Made by a program: the position numbers and the translations under genes. The notes under the pieces were generated by a model. That model did not search any database, was not told where the DNA came from, and worked only from the letters and a program-made list of their open reading frames with translations. Positions 42,453-51,481 of a stretch of 64,000 nucleotides of DNA are shown here, one piece after another (positions within the stretch are counted from its first letter, which is position 1; every line of letters begins with the position of its first letter). This stretch comes from Parolsenella sp958406235 (GTDB lineage: Bacteria > Actinomycetota > Coriobacteriia > Coriobacteriales > Atopobiaceae), in the NCBI RefSeq assembly GCF_039062465.1, contig NZ_JBCLNF010000006.1, positions 1 to 64,000 of the forward strand. Reading direction: 5' to 3'.

Positions 42453-42481
42453 CTGACACCACCCGATCGTAGGGGAGAGAT

Positions 42482-45139
42482 ATGAGCACCGCCGATTTCC
42501 CGTCCATGACCACCGCCGAGATTCGCTCGACCTTCCTCAAGTTCTTCGAGGAGCGCGGCCTGAAGCTGTATCCCAGCTCCTCGCTCGTTCCTGATGACCC
42601 CTCGCTGCTTCTTGCCAACGCTGGCATGAACCAGTTCAAGGAGTACTACCAGGGCAAGAAGACGATGAAGGAGATCGGCGCCTGCAGCTGCCAGAAGTGC
42701 GTGCGCACCAACGACATCGACTGCATCGGCGAGGATGGCCGTCACCTCTCCTTCTTCGAGATGCTCGGCGACTTCTCCTTCGGCGGCGTTTCCAAGGAGC
42801 AGGCCTGCGCCTGGGCCTTCGAGCTCATCACCGAGAAGTTCCACCTCCCGGTCGAGCGCCTCTACTTCACCATCTTCACGGATGACGACGAGACGCATGA
42901 CGTCTGGCGCAGCCTCGGCGTCCCGGAAGATCACATCTCCCGCCTCGGCGAGGATGACAACTTCTGGGCCGCTGGCCCCACCGGTCCCTGCGGTCCCTGC
43001 TCCGAGATTTACTTTGACCAGGGCGAGGACGTGGGCTGTGGCAAGCCGGACTGCGCCCCCGGCTGCGACTGCGACCGCTTCCTCGAGTTCTGGAACCTCG
43101 TGTTCACCCAGTTCGACCGCCAGGAGGACGGCTCTCTGCCGGAGCTTCCGCACCGCAACCTCGACACGGGCATGGGTCTCGAGCGCATGGCCGCCATCAT
43201 GCAGCACAAGAGCGCCAACTATGACGGCGACCTCATGCAGAGCCTCATCGCCCTCGGCGAGGAGATCTCCGGCAAGACCTATGACGCCAACGATTACTCC
43301 GGCGCCTCCCGCAGCCTCCGTATCATCGCGGATCATGCCCGCGCCGTTGATTTCATGATCTCCGACGGCATCCTGCCGGGCAACGAGGGTCGCGAGTACG
43401 TCCTTCGCCGCCTGCTTCGTCGCGCCGTGTTCCACGGTCGCCTGCTGGGCATCGAGGGCGCCTTCCTCACCAAGTTCATCGATGAGGTCAACCGCCTCAT
43501 GGGCGAGGCCTATCCCGAGCTTCTCAAGAACGTCGCGCTCGTGAAGGGCATCGTCGCCGCCGAGGAGGAGCGCTTCTCCACCACGCTCGACACCGGGCGC
43601 ACCTATCTCGACGAGGCCATCGCCGGTCTTGCCGAGGGTGCGGTCCTTCCGGGCGAGGTCGCCTTCAAGCTGCACGACACCTACGGTTTCCCCATCGACC
43701 TCACGGTCGAGATTTCCGCCGCCGCCGGTCACGACGTCGACATGGACGGCTTCGACGCCTGTATGACCGAGCAGAAGGAGCGCGCTCGCGCCAACGCCAA
43801 CCGCGATGCCTGGGGTGACTTCAACAACGTCTGGACCGAGCTCTCCGATAAGCTCGCCGCCACTGAGTTCGAGGGCTATGACGCGAACGCCGTCGAGGAT
43901 GCCCGCGTCGTCGCCATCGTCGCGAACGGCGAGTCCGTCGAGCGCGCCGAGGCTGGCGCTGACGTCGAGGTTATCCTTGACCGCACCCCGTTCTACGCCG
44001 AGATGGGCGGCCAAGTGGGCGACACCGGCACCATCAGCGCCGAGGGCGTCAAGCTCGAGGTGAGCGACACCAAGAGCCACAACGGCCTCTTTGCCCACAT
44101 GGCTCACGTCGCCGAGGGCGCCATCTCCGTGGGCGACGTCGTCTGCGCTGCCATCGACGCTCACCGTCGCGAGCTCATCCGCCGCAACCACACCGCCACG
44201 CACCTGCTCGACGCCGCGCTCAAGACGGTTCTCGGCGAGCACGTCAGCCAGGCTGGCTCCCTTTGCGACGATTCGCGCCTGCGCTTCGACTTCACGCACT
44301 TCGAGGCCCTCACGGCCGAGCAGCTCCACGAGGTCGAGGACCTTGTGAACGTCGAGATCTTCGCCGCCAAGCCCGTCGTGACCCGCGTCTGCAGCATTGA
44401 CGAGGCCAAGGAGGCCGGCGCCATCGCCCTGTTCGGCGAGAAGTACGGTGACGTCGTGCGCATGGTTTCCGTTGGCAACGAGGACCAGCCATTCAGCCGC
44501 GAGCTGTGCGGTGGCGCCCACGCCCGCAACTCCTCTGAGCTCGGTCTCTTCAAGATCGTCTCGGAGAGCTCGACTGGCTCCAACGTCCGTCGTATCGAAG
44601 CCGTGACGAGCCTTGGCGCGCTTGCCTGGCTTGACGAGCGCAACGACGCCCTCGACGCCGTCGCCTCCGAGCTCAAGTGCCGTCCCGAGGACGCCGCTAA
44701 CCGCATCGCGGACATGAAGGCCGCCGCCCGTGACCTCGAGGGCAAGCTCAAGCAGGCCCTCCTCGGCGGTTCCTCTGACAAGATCCAGACGGCCATGGCC
44801 GCCGCCATCGACTGCGGCTCCTACAAGGCGGTCATCGCTCGCATGGACGGCCTGGAGGCCGGCCAGCTCCGCGAGGCCTGGGACGCCATCCGTGACAAGG
44901 CCACTGGCGACGTCGCGTGCTTCCTCGCCACGAACACGCCCGAGGGCAAGGTCGCGCTCCTCGCGGCCGCGACTGACGGTGCCGTTGCCGCTGGCTTTGG
45001 CGCTGGCGACGTGATTCGCAACGTCGCCAGCTACGTTGGCGGCCGTGGCGGTGGACGCCCGAACATGGCCCAGGCTGGCGGCAAGGATGCCTCCGGCATC
45101 GACGACGCGCTCGCTGCCGCCCGCGAGATGCTCTCCTAG
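42482..45139 (+). CDS. alaS: Alanine--tRNA ligase
   Basis: 885 residues, full length. Class II catalytic core from EIRSTFLKFFEERGLK (about 12-27) with SLVPDDPSLLLANAGMNQFK (motif 1 region), DIDCIGEDGRHLSFFEMLGDFSFG and GLERMAAI; editing domain with NHTATHLLDAAL near 567 (HxxxH metal site) and CGGAHARNSSELG near 676 (Cys and His metal ligands); C-terminal oligomerisation C-Ala domain ending GRGGGRPNMAQAGG. GGGGAGAG lies before the ATG. ruvX follows after 66 bp. Confidence 0.98.
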   Translation: MSTADFPSMTTAEIRSTFLKFFEERGLKLYPSSSLVPDDPSLLLANAGMNQFKEYYQGKKTMKEIGACSCQKCVRTNDIDCIGEDGRHLSFFEMLGDFSFGGVSKEQACAWAFELITEKFHLPVERLYFTIFTDDDETHDVWRSLGVPEDHISRLGEDDNFWAAGPTGPCGPCSEIYFDQGEDVGCGKPDCAPGCDCDRFLEFWNLVFTQFDRQEDGSLPELPHRNLDTGMGLERMAAIMQHKSANYDGDLMQSLIALGEEISGKTYDANDYSGASRSLRIIADHARAVDFMISDGILPGNEGREYVLRRLLRRAVFHGRLLGIEGAFLTKFIDEVNRLMGEAYPELLKNVALVKGIVAAEEERFSTTLDTGRTYLDEAIAGLAEGAVLPGEVAFKLHDTYGFPIDLTVEISAAAGHDVDMDGFDACMTEQKERARANANRDAWGDFNNVWTELSDKLAATEFEGYDANAVEDARVVAIVANGESVERAEAGADVEVILDRTPFYAEMGGQVGDTGTISAEGVKLEVSDTKSHNGLFAHMAHVAEGAISVGDVVCAAIDAHRRELIRRNHTATHLLDAALKTVLGEHVSQAGSLCDDSRLRFDFTHFEALTAEQLHEVEDLVNVEIFAAKPVVTRVCSIDEAKEAGAIALFGEKYGDVVRMVSVGNEDQPFSRELCGGAHARNSSELGLFKIVSESSTGSNVRRIEAVTSLGALAWLDERNDALDAVASELKCRPEDAANRIADMKAAARDLEGKLKQALLGGSSDKIQTAMAAAIDCGSYKAVIARMDGLEAGQLREAWDAIRDKATGDVACFLATNTPEGKVALLAAATDGAVAAGFGAGDVIRNVASYVGGRGGGRPNMAQAGGKDASGIDDALAAAREMLS

Positions 45140-45205
45140 GGCTCGCGTGGCTTCGCTCACTCTCACATATGACCACCTCGCCGGTGCCGTCGCGGGAGCC
45201 CTCTC

Positions 45206-45628
45206 ATGAGGGCCCTCGCGCTCGACATCGGCGAGGTGCGTATCGGCATCGCCGCGAGCGATGCCTCCGGCCGTGTCGCCAGCCCCGTGAAGGTGCTGCC
45301 CGCGGCCGAGGTTCTCTCGTGCGCGAAGACGTTCCGTCGCATTCTCGAGGACTATGAGCCTGAGGTCCTCGTCTGCGGGCGTCCTCAGACGATGTCTGGT
45401 GAGGACGGTCCCCAGGCGGAGCGCGTCATGGCTCAGGCTCGCTCCATCGCAAAGGCCTGCGACCTCCCGCTTGAGTTCGCTGACGAGCGACTCTCCAGTT
45501 CGGAGGCAAAGAGGATCCTGCGTGAGCAGGGCCTCAACGAGAAGCAGATGCGTGGCAAGGTCGACATGATTGCCGCGTCCCTCTTCCTGCAGGCCTGGCT
45601 TGACTCGCGAGGGTCGGGCGACAGGTAG
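45206..45628 (+). CDS. ruvX: Holliday junction resolvase-like / pre-16S rRNA nuclease RuvX (YqgF)
   Basis: 140 residues, RNase H fold: ALALDIGEVRIGIAASDASG at the N terminus with the first catalytic Asp, a later VCGRPQTMSGEDGPQAERV and LPLEFADERLSSSEAKRILREQG with the Asp-Glu pair, ending VDMIAASLFLQAWLD. Family members process 16S rRNA 5' ends; gene order alaS-ruvX-mltG is widespread in Gram-positive bacteria, as seen here. Confidence 0.93.
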   Translation: MRALALDIGEVRIGIAASDASGRVASPVKVLPAAEVLSCAKTFRRILEDYEPEVLVCGRPQTMSGEDGPQAERVMAQARSIAKACDLPLEFADERLSSSEAKRILREQGLNEKQMRGKVDMIAASLFLQAWLDSRGSGDR

Positions 45629-45664
45629 TCTACGCGCCCGCCGGCGCAGTTCGGAAGGTCACCT

Positions 45665-47008
45665 ATGGCAGATTCCCAGAGGCGCCGTCGAGGCTCCCAC
45701 TTCTCGAGCGACGCGGCTTCTTCAGGCACTCGTCGTGCGTCGCGTCCTACGGGTTCGGGCTCGCAGGTCTCTCCGTATGCCGCCGGCTCTCGTCCGGCTG
45801 CCTCTTCCCACGTTGCTGGCGCGCGTCCGGCTGCCAACCGCACCGCGCGCCCGGCTGCTACCCGTTCCTCGCGCCCCGCAAATGCGGGCCGTCGCTCTTC
45901 CGCCACTGGCATGCAGAGCCTCGCCACGCCTCGCACGCGCTCTCAGCGCGCCGCGTCTGCCCGCGGTGGTCACTCGCGCAAGGGTCCCGTTCTGGCTGCT
46001 CTGATCGTTCTCGTCGCAATCGTTGTGGCAGGCGTCGTCTTCGTGCCGCGCCTCCTCAAGAAACCCAGCCAGGGTGACCTTCCCAACCAGGGCATGCAGG
46101 TTGAGGTCGTCATCGACGACGGGTCCGGAGCCATTGCCATCGCCTCGAAGCTCAAGGATGCCGGTGTCATTGCCAGTTCCGATGACTTCGTGGCCGAGGT
46201 CAGGAAGCAGGGGGCGGACTCTTCTCTCAAGAGCGGTGCCTACATGTTCACCGTGGGCCAGAGCTTCGATTCGATCATCGACCAGCTCGTATCCGGTCCC
46301 AACTCCACGAGCGGGGCGTTTACGATTCCGGAAGGCCTGACGGTCTCCCAGGCCGCGGCGGTCGTCTCCCAGACGTTCTCAAGCATCTCCTCTGACGATT
46401 TCCTCGCCCAGGCAAAGGCCTCCAACTACGTCGCGGACTACCCCTTCCTTGCCGACGCGCAGGATGACTCGCTCGAGGGCTTCCTTTGTCCCAAGACCTA
46501 CAACTTCTCCGGCAAGTCGAACGTCACCGCGGACGACGTTATCCGTGCGATGCTCGACCAGTACAAGTCCGACGTCATGTCGCTCGACTTTGACAGCGCC
46601 AAGTCCCTGATCAAGGACCGCTACGGCATTGACATGAGCGACTATGACTTCCTCAAGCTCGCGAGCATCATCGAGCGCGAGGCCGTGACGGATTCGCAGC
46701 GTCCCAAGGTCTCCTCCACGTTCTACAACCGCCTCAAGATCGGCATGGCGCTTCAGAGCGACGCCACGATGATGTACGTCACCGGCGGAGAGGTCACGGC
46801 TGATGACCTCAAGCAGGAGAGCCCCTACAACACCTACCTCAACAGCGGTCTCACCCCGACGCCCATCTGCTCGCCCTCCCTCGATTCGATCAAGGCGGCG
46901 CTCTCTCCGGACGAGACTGACTACCTGTACTTCTACATCACCCAGACCGACGAATGGTTCTCGGCTACCTATGACGAGCACCTACAGGCAATCGAGGCGA
47001 ATCGCTAA
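45665..47008 (+). CDS. mltG: Endolytic murein transglycosylase MltG
   Basis: 447 residues: a basic Ser/Arg/Ala-rich cytoplasmic part (1-105), one transmembrane helix (VLAALIVLVAIVVAGVVFVP), a LysM-like segment, and the YceG catalytic domain with LKLASIIEREAVTDSQRPKVSSTFYNRLKIGMALQSDATMMYV (catalytic Glu in IIEREA) and SPYNTYLNSGLTPTPICSPS. It cleaves nascent glycan strands and sets their length. GGAAGG precedes the ATG. Its TAA overlaps the next ATG by one base. Confidence 0.95.
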   Translation: MADSQRRRRGSHFSSDAASSGTRRASRPTGSGSQVSPYAAGSRPAASSHVAGARPAANRTARPAATRSSRPANAGRRSSATGMQSLATPRTRSQRAASARGGHSRKGPVLAALIVLVAIVVAGVVFVPRLLKKPSQGDLPNQGMQVEVVIDDGSGAIAIASKLKDAGVIASSDDFVAEVRKQGADSSLKSGAYMFTVGQSFDSIIDQLVSGPNSTSGAFTIPEGLTVSQAAAVVSQTFSSISSDDFLAQAKASNYVADYPFLADAQDDSLEGFLCPKTYNFSGKSNVTADDVIRAMLDQYKSDVMSLDFDSAKSLIKDRYGIDMSDYDFLKLASIIEREAVTDSQRPKVSSTFYNRLKIGMALQSDATMMYVTGGEVTADDLKQESPYNTYLNSGLTPTPICSPSLDSIKAALSPDETDYLYFYITQTDEWFSATYDEHLQAIEANR

Positions 47009-47493
47009 TGGCACTGGTTAAGCCCTGGAGGCGCGAGCCTGACGTCGCGTCCATCGGCGTCGACGGCCTCGTCGAGGCTGGCGTCCGCTGTGTCCTGATC
47101 GACCGCGACAACACCGTCGTCCCGCGCGACACCAAGCAGGCCCCGGAGTCTGCCCTCGCGTGGCTTGACGCCCTGCGCGCGGCGGGTATCAAGGTCTGCA
47201 TGGTCTCGAACAACTTCCACTCCCGCGAGGTCGAGGAAAGCGCAAAGGAACTTGGCTGCGAGGTCGTGCATCATGCCATGAAGCCGGCGCCCTTCGCGGT
47301 GCGTCGCGCCCTCAAGCTCATGGGCGCCACCGCCGACGAGGCGGTGCTTGTGGGCGATCAAGTCTTCACGGACGTCATGGCCGGCAACCTCGCTGGCGTG
47401 CGGCCCATCCTGGTTGACCCGCAGAGCACGACGGACCTCTGGTACACGCACATCTTCCGCGTCTTCGAGCGTGCGATCGGCGCCCGGAAGTAG
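47008..47493 (+). CDS. YqeG family HAD-IIIA phosphatase
   Basis: 161 residues with HAD motifs LIDRDNTVVPRD near residue 32 (DxDNT variant), MVSNNFHSREVEE near 72 (motif II Ser/Asn) and VLVGDQVFTDVMAGNLAG near 115 (motif IV, GDQ-x-x-TD). These match the YqeG/PGP subfamily (TIGR01668), some of which dephosphorylate phosphatidylglycerophosphate in plants and other bacteria; this activity is only a possibility here. Starts inside the mltG stop. Confidence 0.88.
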   Translation: MALVKPWRREPDVASIGVDGLVEAGVRCVLIDRDNTVVPRDTKQAPESALAWLDALRAAGIKVCMVSNNFHSREVEESAKELGCEVVHHAMKPAPFAVRRALKLMGATADEAVLVGDQVFTDVMAGNLAGVRPILVDPQSTTDLWYTHIFRVFERAIGARK

Positions 47494-47495
47494 CC

Positions 47496-47972
47496 TTGGG
47501 TATGGCGATCTGCGCGGCCTCGCTCGTCCTCGCCATGGGCGTCTCCCTTTGGGCTGCCGTGGTCGATGCCCGGGAGCGGACGATTCCCAACGCCGCATGC
47601 GTGGGTGTTGCCGTCTCTGGCCTCGTCTTTGGGCTGGTGCGTGCTCGAACGGGCCTGTTGCCCGCATTTCCGCCGCTTACGCGTTGTCTCGCCGTCGCCC
47701 TGTCTGAACTTGCCGCCGGGACGCTTCTCGAGCTGGGCTATCGCCGTCTCTCGGGCCGTGTTGGCATGGGCCTGGGAGACGTCAAGTTCCTCTCCGCATG
47801 GGGCTGCCTCATTGGCGCTTGGGACCTCGTCGGGTTTGCGCTGGCATGCCTCGCGGGCGCGTTGTTATCCTTCGTTCGCGGCGAGCGGACGTTCGCCCTC
47901 GGGCCCTGGCTTGCCGGCTCCTTCTGCCTCGTCGGAGTCGCCCTCGCCCTCACAGGTCTCACGGCTTGCTAG
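47496..47972 (+). CDS. A24-type prepilin peptidase-like membrane protein
   Basis: 158 residues with several transmembrane helices. The two aspartates of A24 peptidases are in place: VDARERTIPNAA near residue 25 and GRVGMGLGDVKFLSAWG near 88 (GxGxGDVK). It lacks the N-terminal methylase domain of full prepilin peptidases, as do archaeal and Flp/tad-type peptidases. Neither prepilin nor pilus-assembly genes are in the window. TTG 47496 has GGAAG 5 nt upstream; ATG 47502 is an alternative. aroK begins 69 bp downstream. Confidence 0.78.
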   Translation: MGMAICAASLVLAMGVSLWAAVVDARERTIPNAACVGVAVSGLVFGLVRARTGLLPAFPPLTRCLAVALSELAAGTLLELGYRRLSGRVGMGLGDVKFLSAWGCLIGAWDLVGFALACLAGALLSFVRGERTFALGPWLAGSFCLVGVALALTGLTAC

Positions 47973-48041
47973 AATCGCATAGTGCGGTGCGTATGCGCCG
48001 TTGGGATTTGTCCTAAGCGAAGACCGAGGGAGGCGAAGACG

Positions 48042-48605
48042 ATGACGGGGATACCCACTCTGCCGCAAGGCGGCCATAAGCGTGCCCATCATGGCTGTGA
48101 CCACGTCTTTTTCATCGGCTTTCTCGGCGCTGGCAAGACGACGGTCGCCCGTAACCTCGGCAACATGTTTCATCGTGACTTCGTCGACGTCGACCGCATG
48201 GTCGAGCGTGAGCTTCACGCGAGCGTCTCCCGCATCTTCGAGACGCGTGGCGAGGCGGCGTTCCGCGAGGCGGAGACCCGCTCGCTCGAGAGCCTTCGCG
48301 ACAAGCGCAGCCTGCTTGTGAGCTGCGGCGGTGGCGTGATCGAATCCGAGGAGAACGCTCGCATCATGCGCGAGATGGGTAGCATCGTCTATCTAGACGG
48401 CACGCTCGAGGACTCGCTCCGTCAGATCCGTAGGCCGGATAAGCGCCCGGACCTCGGTGACGCCGAGCATGCTCGCGCGCTCTACGCGCATCGCCGTCCG
48501 CTCTACGAGGCGGCGTGCGACTATCGCGTGGTTATTTCCGGAAAGACGTTCCAGGAGGTCGCCTACGAGGTGGGTGCCCTCCTTTGGGAGAAGGGACTCC
48601 TATGA
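48042..48605 (+). CDS. aroK: Shikimate kinase
   Basis: 187 residues from ATG 48042 (GAGGGAGG 8 nt upstream). P-loop FIGFLGAGKTTVARNLG, DRMVERELHASVSRIFETRGEAAFREAETRSL (shikimate-binding Asp/Arg), SCGGGVIESEENARIM, and RRPDKRPDLGDAEHARALYAHRRPLYE (lid and adenine loop) are diagnostic. It phosphorylates shikimate in aromatic amino acid synthesis. The GTATGCG word at 47991-47997 lies in its upstream region. Its stop overlaps the start of the AroB-like gene (ATGA). Confidence 0.95.
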   Translation: MTGIPTLPQGGHKRAHHGCDHVFFIGFLGAGKTTVARNLGNMFHRDFVDVDRMVERELHASVSRIFETRGEAAFREAETRSLESLRDKRSLLVSCGGGVIESEENARIMREMGSIVYLDGTLEDSLRQIRRPDKRPDLGDAEHARALYAHRRPLYEAACDYRVVISGKTFQEVAYEVGALLWEKGLL

Positions 48606-49933
48606 GCGACCCTAAGAGTGACGAGTTGGAGACCGAGCCCGTCGTCGTGCCCATCCGCCGCCAGTCCATCGTACTGCGCTCTGGTGCCTGTGACATGCGC
48701 GTCGGTCCCGGCGTGGCAGACCAGCTCGGTCAGGCAACCAAGTCCGTCGCCGGCAAGCCCGGTCATACGCTCCTTGTCGCCGGCGACGACGTCTCTGGCG
48801 AGCTCGTGGAGCGCCTTCGACGCTCGCTCGTCGACGTGGGGTTCTCCGTCACCGTCCGCGAGGTCCCGTCTGGTCGCGAGAGCCGCAAGCTCGTCCACGC
48901 GATGCGCCTCTATGACGAGTTCGCTGCCGCGGGCGTGACGCCCGATGACCCGGTTGTCGTCGTCGGCGACGCGGACGTCCTCTCGCTCGTCCTCTTCGCC
49001 GCCGCCACCTGGCAGACGGGCTCTCCCGTCGTCTCCGTGCCGACGACGCTCGATGGCATGGTCGACGCCCCGGTGACGCCCCGCGCCATCGACTCCGCCT
49101 CCATGCCCGAGTCCCTGCGCACGCGCGCCAACCTGCGCTTCTCGCTCTGTGACACCGACCTTCTCCCCGCGGCCGCGGACGACCCCACCACGCTCATGGC
49201 GTATGCCGTGCTCGTTGCCGGCGCCGTCGCGGCGGGGGAGAGCGCCTTCTCTGACCTCGCGGTTCGTGCGGATGGCATCGTCTCCGCGGACGCCGCCACG
49301 CTCGTTGACGAGATCCTCGACATCACCAAGGCTCGCACGCGCGTCGCGAGCTCCACGGCGCTCGCCATGCGTCAGGGCATACTCTATGGCCTGTCCGTGG
49401 GGCGCGCCCTTGGCGCTTGTCTGGCGGAGCAGGACGACAAGGGCGGCCAGCTCGCCGTTGAGCGCGAGGTCTGCGAGGGCCGTCTGCTTGCCGAGGGCCT
49501 CCGCATCTCCGCACGTCTCGCCGCGGCTCGCCAGACTCCTGACCAGGCGGTCGTTGACCTCGTCTTCGCGCAGGACGGCCTGCTCGAGAAGCTCGGCCTG
49601 CCGGAGGTCGCCTGCAACGTCGACCCGGAACGCCTGCTCGAGGCCCTGCGCGCGGACGAGTTCGCGCATTCCAATCGCTTCATGCCCGCGCTTCCCCTCG
49701 GTTTTGGCCGCGTGAGGCTCTGCTCCGTCGAGGACGAGACACTGCTCGCGCATCTCTCCGGCTGGTGCCGCGCTCGTAGGAAGCTCGCGCGAAGGCTCGC
49801 CAGGCAGGCCGAGGAGGCCGCTGCCGCCGAAACCTCCGCCCCGAGTGACGCCGTCGCTGGTGACGCTGCTGCCCCTGAGGCACCCGCCGCTGAGAACGCT
49901 GTCGCCCCGGCAGGTTCCTCCGCCGACAAATAG
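48602..49933 (+). CDS. AroB-like (3-dehydroquinate synthase fold) protein lacking the usual catalytic residues
   Basis: 443 residues. It follows the AroB layout (Rossmann-like N-terminal NAD half, helical C-terminal half) and retains LFAAATWQTGSPVVSVPTTLDGMVD, equivalent to GFxAAxYxRGxxxxxxPTTLLAxVD. However, the GGG-xxGD dinucleotide loop is reduced to VVVVGDADVLSLV, VDSSVGGKTGVN is replaced by VDAPVTPRAIDS, and the zinc ligands (Glu in AExIKxG and the two His of LNxGHTxGHAIE) are replaced (GESAFSDLAV; SSTALAMRQGILYGLSVGRAL). True DHQS activity is therefore doubtful. An Ala/Glu/Pro-rich tail of about 50 residues ends the protein. Directly coupled to aroK. Confidence 0.72.
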   Translation: MSDPKSDELETEPVVVPIRRQSIVLRSGACDMRVGPGVADQLGQATKSVAGKPGHTLLVAGDDVSGELVERLRRSLVDVGFSVTVREVPSGRESRKLVHAMRLYDEFAAAGVTPDDPVVVVGDADVLSLVLFAAATWQTGSPVVSVPTTLDGMVDAPVTPRAIDSASMPESLRTRANLRFSLCDTDLLPAAADDPTTLMAYAVLVAGAVAAGESAFSDLAVRADGIVSADAATLVDEILDITKARTRVASSTALAMRQGILYGLSVGRALGACLAEQDDKGGQLAVEREVCEGRLLAEGLRISARLAAARQTPDQAVVDLVFAQDGLLEKLGLPEVACNVDPERLLEALRADEFAHSNRFMPALPLGFGRVRLCSVEDETLLAHLSGWCRARRKLARRLARQAEEAAAAETSAPSDAVAGDAAAPEAPAAENAVAPAGSSADK

Positions 49934-50009
49934 CAAAACTCGCGCGCCGTCTCCCGAGGCGGCGCGACGTCCGTTCATACGTTTATAAAACCCGTGGAAA
50001 GGGATTCAC

Positions 50010-51134
50010 ATGGCAGATGAGAAGTCTTGCGCCAAGCGCGTCGCCCGCCTTCGCGAGCTCATGGAGGATCGTGGCTATGACGCCGTTGTCCTCCGCAACA
50101 ACCCGGACCTCCGCTGGCTCACCGGTTGCGAGCGTACCTTCGATGACGAGACGGCCCACACCGTCGTGATCACCGCCGATCGCCAGATGCTCCACACCGA
50201 CTCCCGCTACTACATCACCTTCTGCGAGCGTCTTGGGCCCGATACCGCTTGGGAGCTCGATGAGTCGCCGGTCACCGGCGAGCTCTGGGCCGCTGCCTGC
50301 GTCGTCGCCGCCCGCGCCCGCGTGGTCGCCGTTGAGGACACCTGCACGCTTGCTTTCTATGACGAGTTTAAGCACCAGCTCGCCGCTCACTCCGTTGCTC
50401 CTGCAACCCCGCGCCTGCACGGCGACCTCGTGAACATCCGCGCCGTCAAGGACGCCGAGGAGATCGATCTCATGCGCCAGGCGCAGAAGATCACCGACGA
50501 TGCCTTCACGCACATCTGCGGCTACATCAAGCCCGGCATGACCGAGCAGGAGATCCGCGCCGAGCTCGAGAACTACATGCTCTCCAACGGTGCGAGCGCG
50601 CTTTCCTTCGGCTCGATTATTGCCTCCGGCCCCAACGGTGCCAACCCCCACGCCCAGCCGGGCCCCCGTCCCGTTCAGGAAGGCGACATGATCGTCATGG
50701 ACTACGGCTGCTGCGTCGCCGACTACCACTCTGACATGACCCGCACGGTCTGCCTGGGCGAGCCCTCTGAGGAACAGCGTCACGTCTATGACGTCGTGCG
50801 CCGCGCCCACGAGGAGTGCGCTGCCATGGCGCGTGCCGGCGTCATCGGTAAGGACGTCTACGACCACTCCGTCAAGGTCATCTCTGACGCCGGCTATGGC
50901 GATTACTACAAGCACGGCCTTGGCCACGGCGTTGGCGTGGAGATTCACGAGGAGCCGAACTTCAACCGTCGTAACCTCGAGCCGATTCCCGCGGGTGCCG
51001 TCATCACGATCGAGCCGGGTATCTATCTGCCGGGCAAGTTCGGCATCCGCCTCGAGGACTTCGGCGTGGTGACCGAGGACGGATATGAGCCGTTCACCGA
51101 ATCGACCCATGACCTCGTGGTCATTCCGTGCTAG
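50010..51134 (+). CDS. M24 family metallopeptidase (Xaa-Pro aminopeptidase-like)
   Basis: 374 residues. N-terminal creatinase-like domain (about 1-135), then the pita-bread catalytic domain with all five metal ligands: MDYGCCVADYHSDMTRTV (two Asp), KHGLGHGVGVEIHEEP (His), VITIEPGIYLPGKFGIRLED (two Glu). It releases N-terminal residues preceding proline from peptides in the cytoplasm. GGAAAGGGA lies before the ATG; TATAAA at 49983-49988 could be its -10. A 347-bp gap follows before the PTS operon. Confidence 0.93.
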   Translation: MADEKSCAKRVARLRELMEDRGYDAVVLRNNPDLRWLTGCERTFDDETAHTVVITADRQMLHTDSRYYITFCERLGPDTAWELDESPVTGELWAAACVVAARARVVAVEDTCTLAFYDEFKHQLAAHSVAPATPRLHGDLVNIRAVKDAEEIDLMRQAQKITDDAFTHICGYIKPGMTEQEIRAELENYMLSNGASALSFGSIIASGPNGANPHAQPGPRPVQEGDMIVMDYGCCVADYHSDMTRTVCLGEPSEEQRHVYDVVRRAHEECAAMARAGVIGKDVYDHSVKVISDAGYGDYYKHGLGHGVGVEIHEEPNFNRRNLEPIPAGAVITIEPGIYLPGKFGIRLEDFGVVTEDGYEPFTESTHDLVVIPC

Positions 51135-51219
51135 GAGACGCTCCCTGGGAGAGCCTCTGACCTGCGGAGAGCTGAGTTATTTCAGGCTTGTTAAACCTCG
51201 GACCCAGTGGAACTATTCC

Positions 51220-51231
51220 GCAAACGGTTGC
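51220..51231 (+). promoter_or_regulatory. LacI-family-like operator upstream of the PTS operon
   Basis: GCAAACGGTTGC is a near-palindrome with a central CG, similar to LacI/PurR/CcpA-type sites. It lies 251 bp before the first PTS gene. Confidence 0.35.
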
Positions 51232-51279
51232 TTAAATGACCTCACGCGAGTGAACATCACCTGACATATCAGGCTTATT

Positions 51280-51320
51280 CAGCCCGACTACCGATGATAA
51301 AGATGCTGGTAGTCGGGCTG
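51280..51320 (+). other. Perfect 13-bp inverted repeat in the PTS leader region
   Basis: CAGCCCGACTACC (51280-51292) and GGTAGTCGGGCTG (51308-51320), 15-nt loop, followed by ATGCTATTTAAAA. It may terminate transcription after the M24 peptidase gene or act as an operator. The rest of 51135-51481 is AT-rich (in contrast to the genome) and holds no gene; a -10-like TATGAT occurs at 51431-51436. Confidence 0.6.
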
Positions 51321-51481
51321 ATGCTATTTAAAAGAAACCCTTTATTATGAGCGAAATACCTTTCAAGGATATGGAGAAAGATAACGTAAGGCCAAACCCA
51401 ATTATTCTCCATAGTTAAAGCTATAACCAATATGATTGTGTCTTGTCTCAAATGGACCACATATCTGCATGGGAGGTAGGA

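Noticed and set aside
42293..42481. T-box riboswitch before alaS
   Set aside because: No specifier loop or T-box sequence (TGGNACCGCG-like) is present; the gap is explained by a terminator and a promoter.
42437..45166. 909-residue minus-strand open frame opposite alaS
   Set aside because: Mirror of alaS codons; Val/Leu/Gly/Asp repeats only.
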